The notes under the pieces were generated by a model. That model saw only the letters and a list, made by a program, of their open reading frames with translations. It did not search any database and was not told where the DNA came from. A stretch of 24,295 nucleotides of DNA from a virus. The stretch covers positions 1-24,295 of the IMG/VR virus record IMGVR_UViG_3300042881_000347; one strand, written 5' to 3'. The position numbers were made by a program, and so were the translations under genes. Below, piece after piece: positions 1-6,755 of this stretch. Position 1 is the first letter of the stretch. Each line of letters opens with the position of its first letter.

Positions 1-380
1 AGCATTATCTTCGAGGGTTGCATCGTGAGTTCAATGTGCGTGAGTTTGCTTATGACCCAGCGTTCTTTCAGCGTTCGGCTGAGGCGTTGGCTGATGATGG
101 TTTGCCGATGGTGGAGTTCCCGCAGTCTGCGCAACGTATGGTGCCTGCTATCGGAACGCTGTATGAGTGCATTGTGAATCAGCAGTTAGCTCATGATGGC
201 GATCCGATGTTCACGGATCAGGTGTTGTCTGCTGTGCCACGTCAGACTGATGCTGGACTTCGGTTGTCTAAGGGTAAGTCGCGCAGGAAGATTGACGCTG
301 CGATTGCGTTGTCTATGGCTGTGGATCGTGCGACTCGACGTGAAGAGGTAGCACCTGTGCCTGGGTTCTTTGTAGTCTAG
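1..380 (+). CDS. terL: Phage terminase large subunit, C-terminal nuclease part (partial, 5' end off the window)
   Basis: This is the end of a gene that begins before the window; the reading frame is open from base 3 and stops with TAG at 378-380. TerL is the packaging motor: its ATPase half pumps DNA into the prohead and its RNase H-like nuclease half cuts concatemers. Only the nuclease half is visible. The motif AYDPAFF (Asp codon 54-56) and the later KIDAAIALSMA (Asp codon 294-296) fit the second and third acidic positions of the terminase nuclease fold, and the stretch FPQSAQRM is typical of Terminase_1-like phage proteins. The portal gene lies just downstream, the usual packaging order. 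The ATPase half cannot be checked here. Confidence 0.88.
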   Translation, partial: HYLRGLHREFNVREFAYDPAFFQRSAEALADDGLPMVEFPQSAQRMVPAIGTLYECIVNQQLAHDGDPMFTDQVLSAVPRQTDAGLRLSKGKSRRKIDAAIALSMAVDRATRREEVAPVPGFFVV

Positions 381-384
381 AGAC

Positions 385-531
385 ATGCCTATCTTCCTTT
401 TAGAACTTTTGTCCATCGTCCTTATCGCATCTGGACTATTCTTGATAGCAATTCCATTAGGGCTGATTTTTGTCGGCCTGTCAGTTCTATTGTTCACGGC
501 TGCGTATGAGCGTGGTCGGAAAGGTAAGTGA
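385..531 (+). CDS. Small membrane peptide between terminase and portal (48 aa)
   Basis: A 48-residue ORF starting MPIFLLELLS and ending YERGRKGK. Residues 3 to about 39 are almost entirely hydrophobic, enough for one long or two short membrane segments, followed by a positively charged tail that would sit in the cytoplasm. Its stop TGA (529-531) overlaps the portal start (GTG 528 or ATG 531), so the two are probably translationally coupled. No clear Shine-Dalgarno sequence precedes it, but TAGTCT lies 6 nt before the ATG, as in a possible leaderless start. I do not recognise a family. A holin-like or membrane-targeting role is possible but unproven. Tight packing between two conserved genes supports it being real. 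Confidence 0.6.
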   Translation: MPIFLLELLSIVLIASGLFLIAIPLGLIFVGLSVLLFTAAYERGRKGK

Positions 532-2075
532 TGTTGTCAAGACTGTTGGGTGATGGCAACGAAAGCCGAGCAATATCTACACAGTCTTTGTTCGCATTAG
601 GTGACGGATTTAGTGTCACCACAAATAGCGGAACTGTTATCACGGAAAAAGATTCGCTTAAGATTGAAGCGGTCTATGCGTGTGTGCGCATGATTTCGGA
701 TTCAATTTCCACGCTACCTGTTGACACCTTCCTTCGTTTGGATGGGACTCGTATACCGTTCCGTCCTCGTCCACAATGGTTGGACATCCCTGAGTCTGGT
801 GTGACCCGCATCGAGCATTTCCAGCAGGTGTTGGTTTCGTTGATGTTGAACGGTAACTCGTTTACTCGTATCGTGCGCGACGATCAGGGGATTGCTGCGC
901 TAGTTGTGTTGAACCCTCAGAGGGTGGAGTGCAGTCGTGACCGTGTAACTCGTCGTCCGATTTATGTGTTTGAAAGTCGTGACGTCATTTCGGCTGAAGA
1001 CATGATTCATATCACCGAGCTTCGTTTGCCTGGTGAGATGCGTGGCATTTCACGCATTGACTTCATGAAGGAAAACTTGGGTCTTGCGAAAGCGTTGGAG
1101 GAGTTCGCTGCACGGTTCTTCGGTCAAGGCTCATCAGCTTCCGGCATCATCGAGTTCCCTGGCAACCTGACCCGTGAGCAGGCTAAAGATTTGGTATCAG
1201 GCTTTGAAGAAGGCCATAAGGGTTTGCGTCGTTCGCATCGTCCAGGTGTGTTGTTCGGTGGGGCTAAGTTCACGAAGACAACCGTTGACAATGATTCCGC
1301 ACAGTTCCTAGAGTCCCGTCGTTTCGCTGTTGAAGAGATTGCCCGCATCTTCCGTGTGCCTCCGAGCATGCTTGGTGTGACTACGCCTGGTGCGATGTCG
1401 TATGCCTCGGTTGAGCAGAACGGCATCCAGTATGTGACCCATACGCTCAGGCCTTACATCGAGAAGATTGAGGAAGGGTATTCCCGTTTGCTTGATGGTC
1501 GTGCCTTCATGAAGTTCAATGTGGATGGATTGTTGCGCGGTGACCAAGCGTCACGGTACACATCGTTCTCAACAGGACTCCAGTCAGGCTTCTTGTCAAT
1601 CAACGACATCCATCGTCTAGAGGACATGCCTCCTGTGGATGGTGGAGATTCGTACCGTGTGCCGTTGGCGAACGTGGACATCAATGCTGCGAACTTGGCT
1701 GAACTAGACCGAAAGAGTCTTATTGCGCAGCGTCTAATTCTCGCTGGCTTTAATCCTGCTGATGTTTTGAAGTCGCTCAATCTTCCTGCGATTGCTCACA
1801 CAGGTCTCCCATCAACTCAGTTACAACCGATTTCTACTGTTGATCCTGAAGACCCACAGTCAGCCTATGAGGTGAAGTCGCAGAACATGGACATCAATCT
1901 TCCTCAGACGGTTATGAACTACACGCCTCCAGCGATCAACATTCCTGCGCCGATTATCAATGTTCCTGAGACTGTGGTTCGTGTGAACTTGCCTCAGAAC
2001 AAACCTACGATTCGCACGGTTGAGCGTGACGCTGATGGTCGCATTCTGAATATCATTGAGAGGATTGAGGACTAA
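528..2075 (+). CDS. HK97-family portal protein
   Basis: A 515-aa protein (GTG 528; ATG 531 equally possible) that forms the dodecameric ring at the capsid vertex through which DNA passes and to which the tail attaches. Recognisable portal features include the N-terminal AVYACVRMISDSISTLP, the wing/stem stretch SASGIIEFPG, and SRRFAVEEIARIFRVPPSML followed by YASVEQNG, near the usual place in the HK97/Phage_portal family. The core ends around residue 400. The last ~100 residues are an extra tail rich in N, P, I and V (INIPAPIINVPETVVRVNLP), which looks like an extended beta or collagen-like strand and may be an appendage. It overlaps the preceding membrane peptide by 1-4 nt and the next gene by 1 nt. 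Confidence 0.93.
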   Translation: MMLSRLLGDGNESRAISTQSLFALGDGFSVTTNSGTVITEKDSLKIEAVYACVRMISDSISTLPVDTFLRLDGTRIPFRPRPQWLDIPESGVTRIEHFQQVLVSLMLNGNSFTRIVRDDQGIAALVVLNPQRVECSRDRVTRRPIYVFESRDVISAEDMIHITELRLPGEMRGISRIDFMKENLGLAKALEEFAARFFGQGSSASGIIEFPGNLTREQAKDLVSGFEEGHKGLRRSHRPGVLFGGAKFTKTTVDNDSAQFLESRRFAVEEIARIFRVPPSMLGVTTPGAMSYASVEQNGIQYVTHTLRPYIEKIEEGYSRLLDGRAFMKFNVDGLLRGDQASRYTSFSTGLQSGFLSINDIHRLEDMPPVDGGDSYRVPLANVDINAANLAELDRKSLIAQRLILAGFNPADVLKSLNLPAIAHTGLPSTQLQPISTVDPEDPQSAYEVKSQNMDINLPQTVMNYTPPAINIPAPIINVPETVVRVNLPQNKPTIRTVERDADGRILNIIERIED

Positions 2076-2458
2076 TGGCTACTGGTATTTCCGCATATTT
2101 GGCGAACGCTTGGTTGGATGCTTTAGGTAATGCAACCTCGTTCTCAGTCACTACCCCGTATGTGAAGTTGCATGTTGGCGACCCTGGTGCGAACGGCACA
2201 AGTAATCCTGCGACTGAGACAACTCGTAAGTCTGTGAGTTTCGGTGCTTCATCGGCTGGTGCTTTGGCATCGGATGCTGATGTGGTGTGGACGAACATCG
2301 CAGGGTCACAGGATGCAACACACTTCACCGCTTGGGATAACTTGACCACAGGAAACTTCTTGTTCTCTGGAACGATCACCGGCAACGCTTACACAGCTGG
2401 TGACACCTACACGATTTCGTCTGGTGGTTTGACTGTTTCATTGACTGTCGCAAGCTAG
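2075..2458 (+). CDS. Phage tail-fibre-like / structural beta protein (127 aa)
   Basis: The N-terminus MATGISAYLANAWLDALGN followed by VKLHVGDPGANGTSNPATE matches a small structural family common in actinophages and usually labelled tail fibre or minor structural protein. The rest (ATHFTAWDNLTTGNFLFSG) suggests a beta-sandwich. Its ATG overlaps the portal stop TAA by one base, so it is coupled to portal synthesis. A position between portal and protease is unusual for a true tail fibre and leaves open a head-fibre or capsid-decoration role. The assignment rests on remembered family resemblance; the exact virion location is unknown. Confidence 0.6.
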   Translation: MATGISAYLANAWLDALGNATSFSVTTPYVKLHVGDPGANGTSNPATETTRKSVSFGASSAGALASDADVVWTNIAGSQDATHFTAWDNLTTGNFLFSGTITGNAYTAGDTYTISSGGLTVSLTVAS

Positions 2459-2466
2459 GTTTCTAG

Positions 2467-3210
2467 ATGACCGTCGCACGGTTCATTCTTGACCAGTCAC
2501 AGCTTAACGATGCTGACTTCGGTTTAGATGGTTTTAGTCCCGCCTTCAAACTTGACACGTCAACGCTCGACTCGATTGCGAAGTTAGACGGCTTCACCTT
2601 CACAACAACTGTCACCGCTTCGGCTCCGCTTGGCGGGTTGACGGCTGGGGCGGTTTCGTTGGTGTCGCATGTGGTTTCGGCTGATGCGGTGTTGGGTGCG
2701 GTTGAGGCTTCGGCTTCGGTGTCGGTGTCGAATCTGGTTTCCGCTCAGGCGGTGCTTGGTGGTGTTGTTGCGTCTGCTGATGCAACGGTTTCGCATACGG
2801 TTACAGCTGACGCTGCTTTGGGTGCAGGTATTGGTTCGGCAACATCGCAGGTCAGGGTTAGTGCTGTTGCTTCAGCGTCGTTGGGTGGCTTGTCATCGAC
2901 TGCGGTTGCGAGTGTTGCTGGTTCGGTTACTGCTTCGGCTTTGCTTGGCGGGTTGACTTCTTCGGCGCAGGCAACGGTTGATCCGGCACCAAGTCCTCCA
3001 CCTCCTCAGTATCCAGGTGGGAATCCTTGGTATCGTCGTCCAAAGGTTGAGCGTGTTGAAGAGGTTGTGGAGGTTGTGGTTGAACCTTTGCGGGTTCCTC
3101 TCCAAGTGTTCGGCGTAGGAGCATCAGTTGGTTCCTTATCGTCTAGTGCTGTTGCTGAAGTAACATGGTCAATACTAGAAGACGAAGCAGAACTACTGCT
3201 TTTGGTATGA
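2467..3210 (+). CDS. Structural protein with seven 21-residue repeats and two FxLDxSxLD motifs (247 aa)
   Basis: Three parts can be seen. Residues 6-22 and 27-42 carry two copies of a short motif (FILDQSQLNDADF and FKLDTSTLDS). Residues 48-173 are six back-to-back repeats of exactly 21 residues with core A-x-A-x-LGG-(L/V)-x-(A/S)-x-A. After a proline-rich and then acidic linker (PSPPPPQYPGG, EEVVEVVVEP) a seventh, diverged copy lies at residues 214-234. The repeats alternate small and beta-branched residues and probably form a fibrous beta stack. The gene sits among head genes with an 8-nt gap before it and 6 nt after. A head fibre or virion appendage is the best guess; no specific function is recognised. 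Confidence 0.65.
   Translation: MTVARFILDQSQLNDADFGLDGFSPAFKLDTSTLDSIAKLDGFTFTTTVTASAPLGGLTAGAVSLVSHVVSADAVLGAVEASASVSVSNLVSAQAVLGGVVASADATVSHTVTADAALGAGIGSATSQVRVSAVASASLGGLSSTAVASVAGSVTASALLGGLTSSAQATVDPAPSPPPPQYPGGNPWYRRPKVERVEEVVEVVVEPLRVPLQVFGVGASVGSLSSSAVAEVTWSILEDEAELLLLV
2608..2985 (+). repeat. Six tandem 63-bp (21-residue) coding repeats
   Basis: Codons 48-173 of the repeat protein divide exactly into six 21-codon units with no gap or extra codon. The protein repeats are clearer than the DNA repeats, so the array is old rather than a recent slippage product. Units share the signature (V/T)-A-x-A-x-L-G-(G/A). A seventh diverged unit lies apart at 3106-3168. Confidence 0.85.
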
Positions 3211-3216
3211 GGTGAC

Positions 3217-3486
3217 ATGGCGTTTGATGTTCAAGCATTTTCATTGGGAACGGCTGCTTCGCTGATTGCTCATGCGACGTTTAACCCGATGAGGGTTTTG
3301 GTTCACAATCACGAACACGCAAACAATCATGATATTTATATTGGTGGTTCTGCTGTAAGTGTTTCTACTGGTTTACATATTAACGAGACTGAAACTGTGG
3401 AAATCTTTATTGCTGCTGGCGATATGTTGTGGGCTTGTGCAAACACTTCAAATGTTGAATGCCGTGTATTTAGGGCGGTTCTGTAA
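3217..3486 (+). CDS. Small beta-rich virion-associated protein (89 aa)
   Basis: An 89-aa protein of a type often found beside phage structural genes: RVLVHNHEH, then IYIGGSAVSVSTGLHI, then a hydrophobic VEIFIAAGDMLWACA, ending in VECRVFRAVL. The 'VHN...YIGG..VS.STG' order resembles small beta-barrel phage proteins that are usually left uncharacterised, possibly decoration or spike-base subunits. It starts 6 nt after the repeat protein with GAGGTG just upstream as a ribosome site, and its TAA overlaps the ATG of the protease gene by one base. Function is not established. Confidence 0.6.
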   Translation: MAFDVQAFSLGTAASLIAHATFNPMRVLVHNHEHANNHDIYIGGSAVSVSTGLHINETETVEIFIAAGDMLWACANTSNVECRVFRAVL

Positions 3487-5327
3487 TGCCATATTTTATT
3501 TCTGAATCAAACCCTGATTGTGCTGGTTGGGCTGTAGAAAAGGAAGATGGCGAAGTCATTGGTTGTCACATGACGAAGCAGGATGCGATTGACCAGATGG
3601 TCGCTGTGTCGATTGCTGAGGAGATGGAACCTGGTGGTGAGCGGGCTTTGCCGGATAACTATCGTCCAGCGTTGGCTGAGGATGTGCCTGAAGGTCGTGC
3701 GTGTGGGAACTGTGTGTTTTACGATGAGTCACGCCAGAACGATGATGGGACTAAAGCGTGGTGTGAAAAGTGGGATGACTTTGTTGATGGTGCGTTCTAT
3801 TGCAACGCTTGGCAGTCCACCGATGTTGAGGTTGAAGATGAGCAGGAAATCGGTGTCGATATTCGTGAGGTCAATCTTGACTTGCCTGAGTACATCAAAT
3901 CGGCTGCGCGTAAAGGTTTGGACTATTACGGTAAGAAGTTGGCGGGTGCGGGAATTGTTGCCTCGACTGTTCGTGAGGCTCGTGAGATGGTTGCTGGTCG
4001 GATCACAGAAGACAAGGTGATTCGTGCGAACGCTTGGGCTGCACGTCACATGGTTGATTTGGATGCTGCAAAGAACTCGAACGCTGATGACAAGGAGTTC
4101 CCTGGTGCTGGTGCTGTGGCCTTCTATCTTTGGGGGATTAACCCGTTGAATCCTGAACCTGCGATGGATTGGTTTGCGCGTAAATCCGAACAGATCAAGG
4201 ATGAGCGAGCTGACGCTCCGGCACCGAAGAAGGATCAAATCGTAGGGTCAGATAAGAACGCTCCTGGCTCGGCTGATTCTCCTGCTGGTGCTGGGACGAT
4301 TGAGTTGTCTGAGGCGATTGAGACAGGCTTGGCGAACAAGGTTGAGGAACATAATGACAAGGTTGGTGACAACCCTGGTCAGCGTGCAACGATTGGGATG
4401 TTGCGGGCTGTGTTCCGTCGTGGTGCTGGAGCGTATTCCGTTTCGCATCGTCCAGGCATGACTCGTGACCAATGGGCTTATGCGCGAGTCAATGCGTTCC
4501 TGTATTTGTTGCGTAACGGCAGACCTGAGAATGACAAGTATGTTGGTGACAATGATCTTCTTCCGAAGGAACATCCGAAGTCTTCTAGATCGCTTGGTGG
4601 TTTTGTTGCTAATGTTTCAGGTATGGCTGAACAGGTTGAGACACGTCGCATAACATTCAATGACTTTGAACTTCGTGCAGCCGTAGAGGGCAACGGCATG
4701 ACCTTTAGTGGTTATGCAGCAGTATTCAACTCTGACTCTGAGCCACTCCCGTTCATCGAGCGCATTATGCCTGGCGCGTTCGCTAAGTCGTTGAAGTCAC
4801 GGAACAATATCCGTATGTACATGAACCATGATTCGTCAATGCTGTTGGCTACCACTAGGGCTAAGACGATGCGTTTGGTTGAGGATTCTAAAGGTTTGTT
4901 TGTTGAGGCCGATTTGCCTGACACAACCGTTGGTCGTGACCTGTCGGTTTTGATGCAACGCAAAGACGTTGACTCGATGTCGTTCGGTTTCACGGTTCCT
5001 CAAGGTGGTGACCGTTGGTCTGATGACGGTATGACCCGTGAGTTGCGTCAAATCAAACTCTATGAAGTTTCGGTGGTTACTGGTTTCCCAGCGTATGCAG
5101 CGACATCGGCTTCGGTTCGTTCGTTTGATGCGCTTGCTACTCGCACCGGTATCGATGCCGATCAGCTTGCGGTTGCGATAACAGCGTTGGAATCAGGTCA
5201 AACCTTGGCACCTGATCATGCTGCGTTGTTGCGTGAAACAGTTGCGAAACTTGAACCAACACCACAGTCTGCTCCTGCGAGCGTTGGTGTGTTGGCGAAG
5301 CATCTTGAATTGCTGAAGAACTTCTAG
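3486..5327 (+). CDS. Head maturation protease fused to a large N-terminal region with a HiPIP-like Cys motif (613 aa)
   Basis: The C-terminal ~200 residues are an HK97-type prohead protease (peptidase U35-like): FSGYAAVFN, the catalytic His in MNHD (H448) and the catalytic Ser in DSMSFGF (S499). This serine protease cleaves capsid proteins during maturation, and the capsid gene is next. A standalone family member is about 200 aa, so this protein is three times too long. The extra part holds, in order: a short WAVEKEDGEVIGCHMTKQDA segment (about residues 15-45); a four-cysteine motif C73-x2-C76-x16-C93-x12-C106 resembling high-potential iron-sulfur proteins; a helical domain (KSAARKGLDYYG...AWAARHM...FYLWGINP, about 135-235); and a domain with RRGAGAYSVSHRPGMTRDQWAYARVNAFL (about 275-365). 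Similar pieces occur near proteases in other phages. Self-cleavage between domains is likely but unproven. The start overlaps the previous stop by 1 nt. Confidence 0.88.
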   Translation: MPYFISESNPDCAGWAVEKEDGEVIGCHMTKQDAIDQMVAVSIAEEMEPGGERALPDNYRPALAEDVPEGRACGNCVFYDESRQNDDGTKAWCEKWDDFVDGAFYCNAWQSTDVEVEDEQEIGVDIREVNLDLPEYIKSAARKGLDYYGKKLAGAGIVASTVREAREMVAGRITEDKVIRANAWAARHMVDLDAAKNSNADDKEFPGAGAVAFYLWGINPLNPEPAMDWFARKSEQIKDERADAPAPKKDQIVGSDKNAPGSADSPAGAGTIELSEAIETGLANKVEEHNDKVGDNPGQRATIGMLRAVFRRGAGAYSVSHRPGMTRDQWAYARVNAFLYLLRNGRPENDKYVGDNDLLPKEHPKSSRSLGGFVANVSGMAEQVETRRITFNDFELRAAVEGNGMTFSGYAAVFNSDSEPLPFIERIMPGAFAKSLKSRNNIRMYMNHDSSMLLATTRAKTMRLVEDSKGLFVEADLPDTTVGRDLSVLMQRKDVDSMSFGFTVPQGGDRWSDDGMTRELRQIKLYEVSVVTGFPAYAATSASVRSFDALATRTGIDADQLAVAITALESGQTLAPDHAALLRETVAKLEPTPQSAPASVGVLAKHLELLKNF

Positions 5328-5461
5328 TAATCTTTTCGTTACTGCGTCGAATGCGAGGAGCCTCCTTCGATGTTGCTGTGTACGGAGCCGTACCAGATTT
5401 GAGTTAAATCTCCTGCGTATCCAAACATCAACATCATCCCTACGGGGAGAAGGAAAACATC
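5328..5461 (+). promoter_or_regulatory. 134-bp leader before the capsid gene with several inverted repeats
   Basis: This is the largest gene-free gap in the head module. It holds small inverted repeats: AGTAA/TTACT at 5326-5343 (overlapping the protease stop), TCGAA/TTCGA at 5347-5370, TACGG/CCGTA at 5381-5392, and AGATTT-gagtt-AAATCT at 5395-5411. A good ribosome site (GGGGAGAAGG, about 5445-5454) precedes the capsid ATG. No convincing -35/-10 pair was found. The repeats could stabilise or regulate the capsid mRNA, or mark RNA processing. The function is open. Confidence 0.4.
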
Positions 5462-6640
5462 ATGAAAGAATATATTGACCGTCAGGTTGAGATTCGCAAT
5501 CGTGCATGGAATGAAGCCAAGTCAATCTTGGATGCAGCCACCGCAGAGAAGCGTGACCTCACAGCAGAAGAAACCCAAACCTACGAGCGAATCTCGAAGG
5601 AATTGGATGAGCGTGCGCAGACCATCGCGAAACTTCGTGAAGACGAAGCTCGTGAATTGCGCATGGACTCAGCAACCCGTGAAATTGCCGATCAGGTTCG
5701 TCCTATTGCAGGCGCACCAGTAAGCGACGATGTAGCGCAACTGCGTTCATTGTTCACAGGTGAGAAGCGTAACCACACGTTTGAAAAGCGTGACATCTTG
5801 AAGTCAAGCACCGGTTCGCCTGTGCCAACTTCGTTCTACGATCAGGTCATCATGCGTGCGCGTTTGATCGCACCTGTATTGCAGACTTCAACTGTGTTGA
5901 ACACCGCTGGTGGAGAGAACCTCCAAATCCCATCGTTGTCAACGTACTCGGTTGGAACTGTTACTGGCGAAGGTTCAGCAATCGGTGAATCCGATCCAGT
6001 ATTTAACTCGTTCATCACTTTGAGCGCGTTCAAGTACAGCTTCCTCACCCAAGTATCAACTGAACTGCTTGAAGACTCAGGCGTGGACATGCTGTCATTC
6101 TTGGCAGATCAGGTTGGTAACGCACTCGGTTACGCTGTTGGTTCAGCGTTGACTGTTGGTTCGGGAACTGACACAGCAAACGGAATCGTGACGGCATCGA
6201 GTGTGGGCGGAACGGCTGGCACAGCTACCGCATTCACCGCAGACAACCTCATTGACCTCCTCTACTCCTTGGATGGTGCAGCTCGCAACCTTCCAGGTGT
6301 TGGTTGGATGATGAACGGTAAGTCCGTTGGTCAGGTTCGCAAGTTGAAGGACACCGCCGGAAATTATGTTTTCCAGCCTGCCCTTTCAATGGACAGCCCA
6401 GACATGTTGCTTGGTAAGCCAATCTACGAGAACCCTTCAATGGTTGACGTAGCAAGCGGAACCAAGTCTGTCATCGTTGGTCACCTACCTTCGTACTTCG
6501 TGCGCACGGTTGGTGGACTTCGTTTGGATCGTTCAGATGACTTCGCCTTCAATCAAGGCCTCGTCACCTTCCGCGCAACATTCCGCGCTGACGGCGATCT
6601 GCCACAGACATCACACATCAAGCACCTCCTCCAGCCATAA
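5462..6640 (+). CDS. HK97-fold major capsid protein
   Basis: A 392-aa precursor. Residues 1-80 are charged and strongly helical (MKEYIDRQVEIRNRAWNEA...KELDERAQTIAKLREDEARE), the delta/scaffold domain that HK97-type capsid proteins use for prohead assembly and that the protease upstream then removes. Cleavage is expected near residues 100-115, around EKRNHTFEKR; the exact bond is an inference. The mature part shows family hallmarks: SPVPTSFYDQVI, the E-loop/P-domain transition, FKYSFLTQVSTELLEDS, a Gly/Ala-rich A-domain and a C-terminal FNQGLVTFRATFRADG. Mature length of about 285 aa is typical. Its strong ribosome site and the terminator after it suit very high expression. Confidence 0.95.
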   Translation: MKEYIDRQVEIRNRAWNEAKSILDAATAEKRDLTAEETQTYERISKELDERAQTIAKLREDEARELRMDSATREIADQVRPIAGAPVSDDVAQLRSLFTGEKRNHTFEKRDILKSSTGSPVPTSFYDQVIMRARLIAPVLQTSTVLNTAGGENLQIPSLSTYSVGTVTGEGSAIGESDPVFNSFITLSAFKYSFLTQVSTELLEDSGVDMLSFLADQVGNALGYAVGSALTVGSGTDTANGIVTASSVGGTAGTATAFTADNLIDLLYSLDGAARNLPGVGWMMNGKSVGQVRKLKDTAGNYVFQPALSMDSPDMLLGKPIYENPSMVDVASGTKSVIVGHLPSYFVRTVGGLRLDRSDDFAFNQGLVTFRATFRADGDLPQTSHIKHLLQP

Positions 6641-6658
6641 TTGGTTTGAGGTAGTGCA

Positions 6659-6676
6659 ACCGATAGCAATATCGGT
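6659..6676 (+). terminator. Stable hairpin with GCAA tetraloop after the capsid gene
   Basis: ACCGATA (6659-6665) pairs perfectly with TATCGGT (6670-6676) around the loop GCAA, a GNRA-type tetraloop. It begins 18 nt after the capsid stop and has no T tract, so it is more likely an mRNA 3'-end stabiliser or processing signal than a terminator on its own. It lies directly before the true terminator. Confidence 0.5.
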
Positions 6677-6683
6677 GTAAGTT

Positions 6684-6730
6684 TGAGGGTAGGTCGAACA
6701 CGCAGGGCGACCTACCCTCATTTCTTTTTA
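6684..6730 (+). terminator. Strong intrinsic terminator after the major capsid gene
   Basis: A 13-bp perfect stem, TGAGGGTAGGTCG (6684-6696) with CGACCTACCCTCA (6708-6720), encloses an 11-nt loop and is followed by TTTCTTTTTA (6721-6730). This is a textbook rho-independent terminator. It separates head genes from the glycosyltransferase cassette. No clear promoter is seen in the ~25 bp before the next gene, so read-through or an unrecognised promoter must feed the cassette. Confidence 0.88.
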
Positions 6731-6755
6731 TTCCCTGCGACCTGCGAAGGAGAGA

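Noticed and set aside
2669-2956. Arg/Leu-rich + strand frame inside the repeat protein
   Set aside because: Its composition is an artefact of the repeated codons in the true frame, and it has no start signal.
2608-2985. CRISPR-like or satellite array
   Set aside because: The period is 63 bp and strictly in codon phase, with diverged DNA and no repeat/spacer structure; it is a protein repeat.
3729-4238. 169-residue minus-strand open frame
   Set aside because: It is a mirror of the multi-domain protease gene; composition is biased and no family is recognised.
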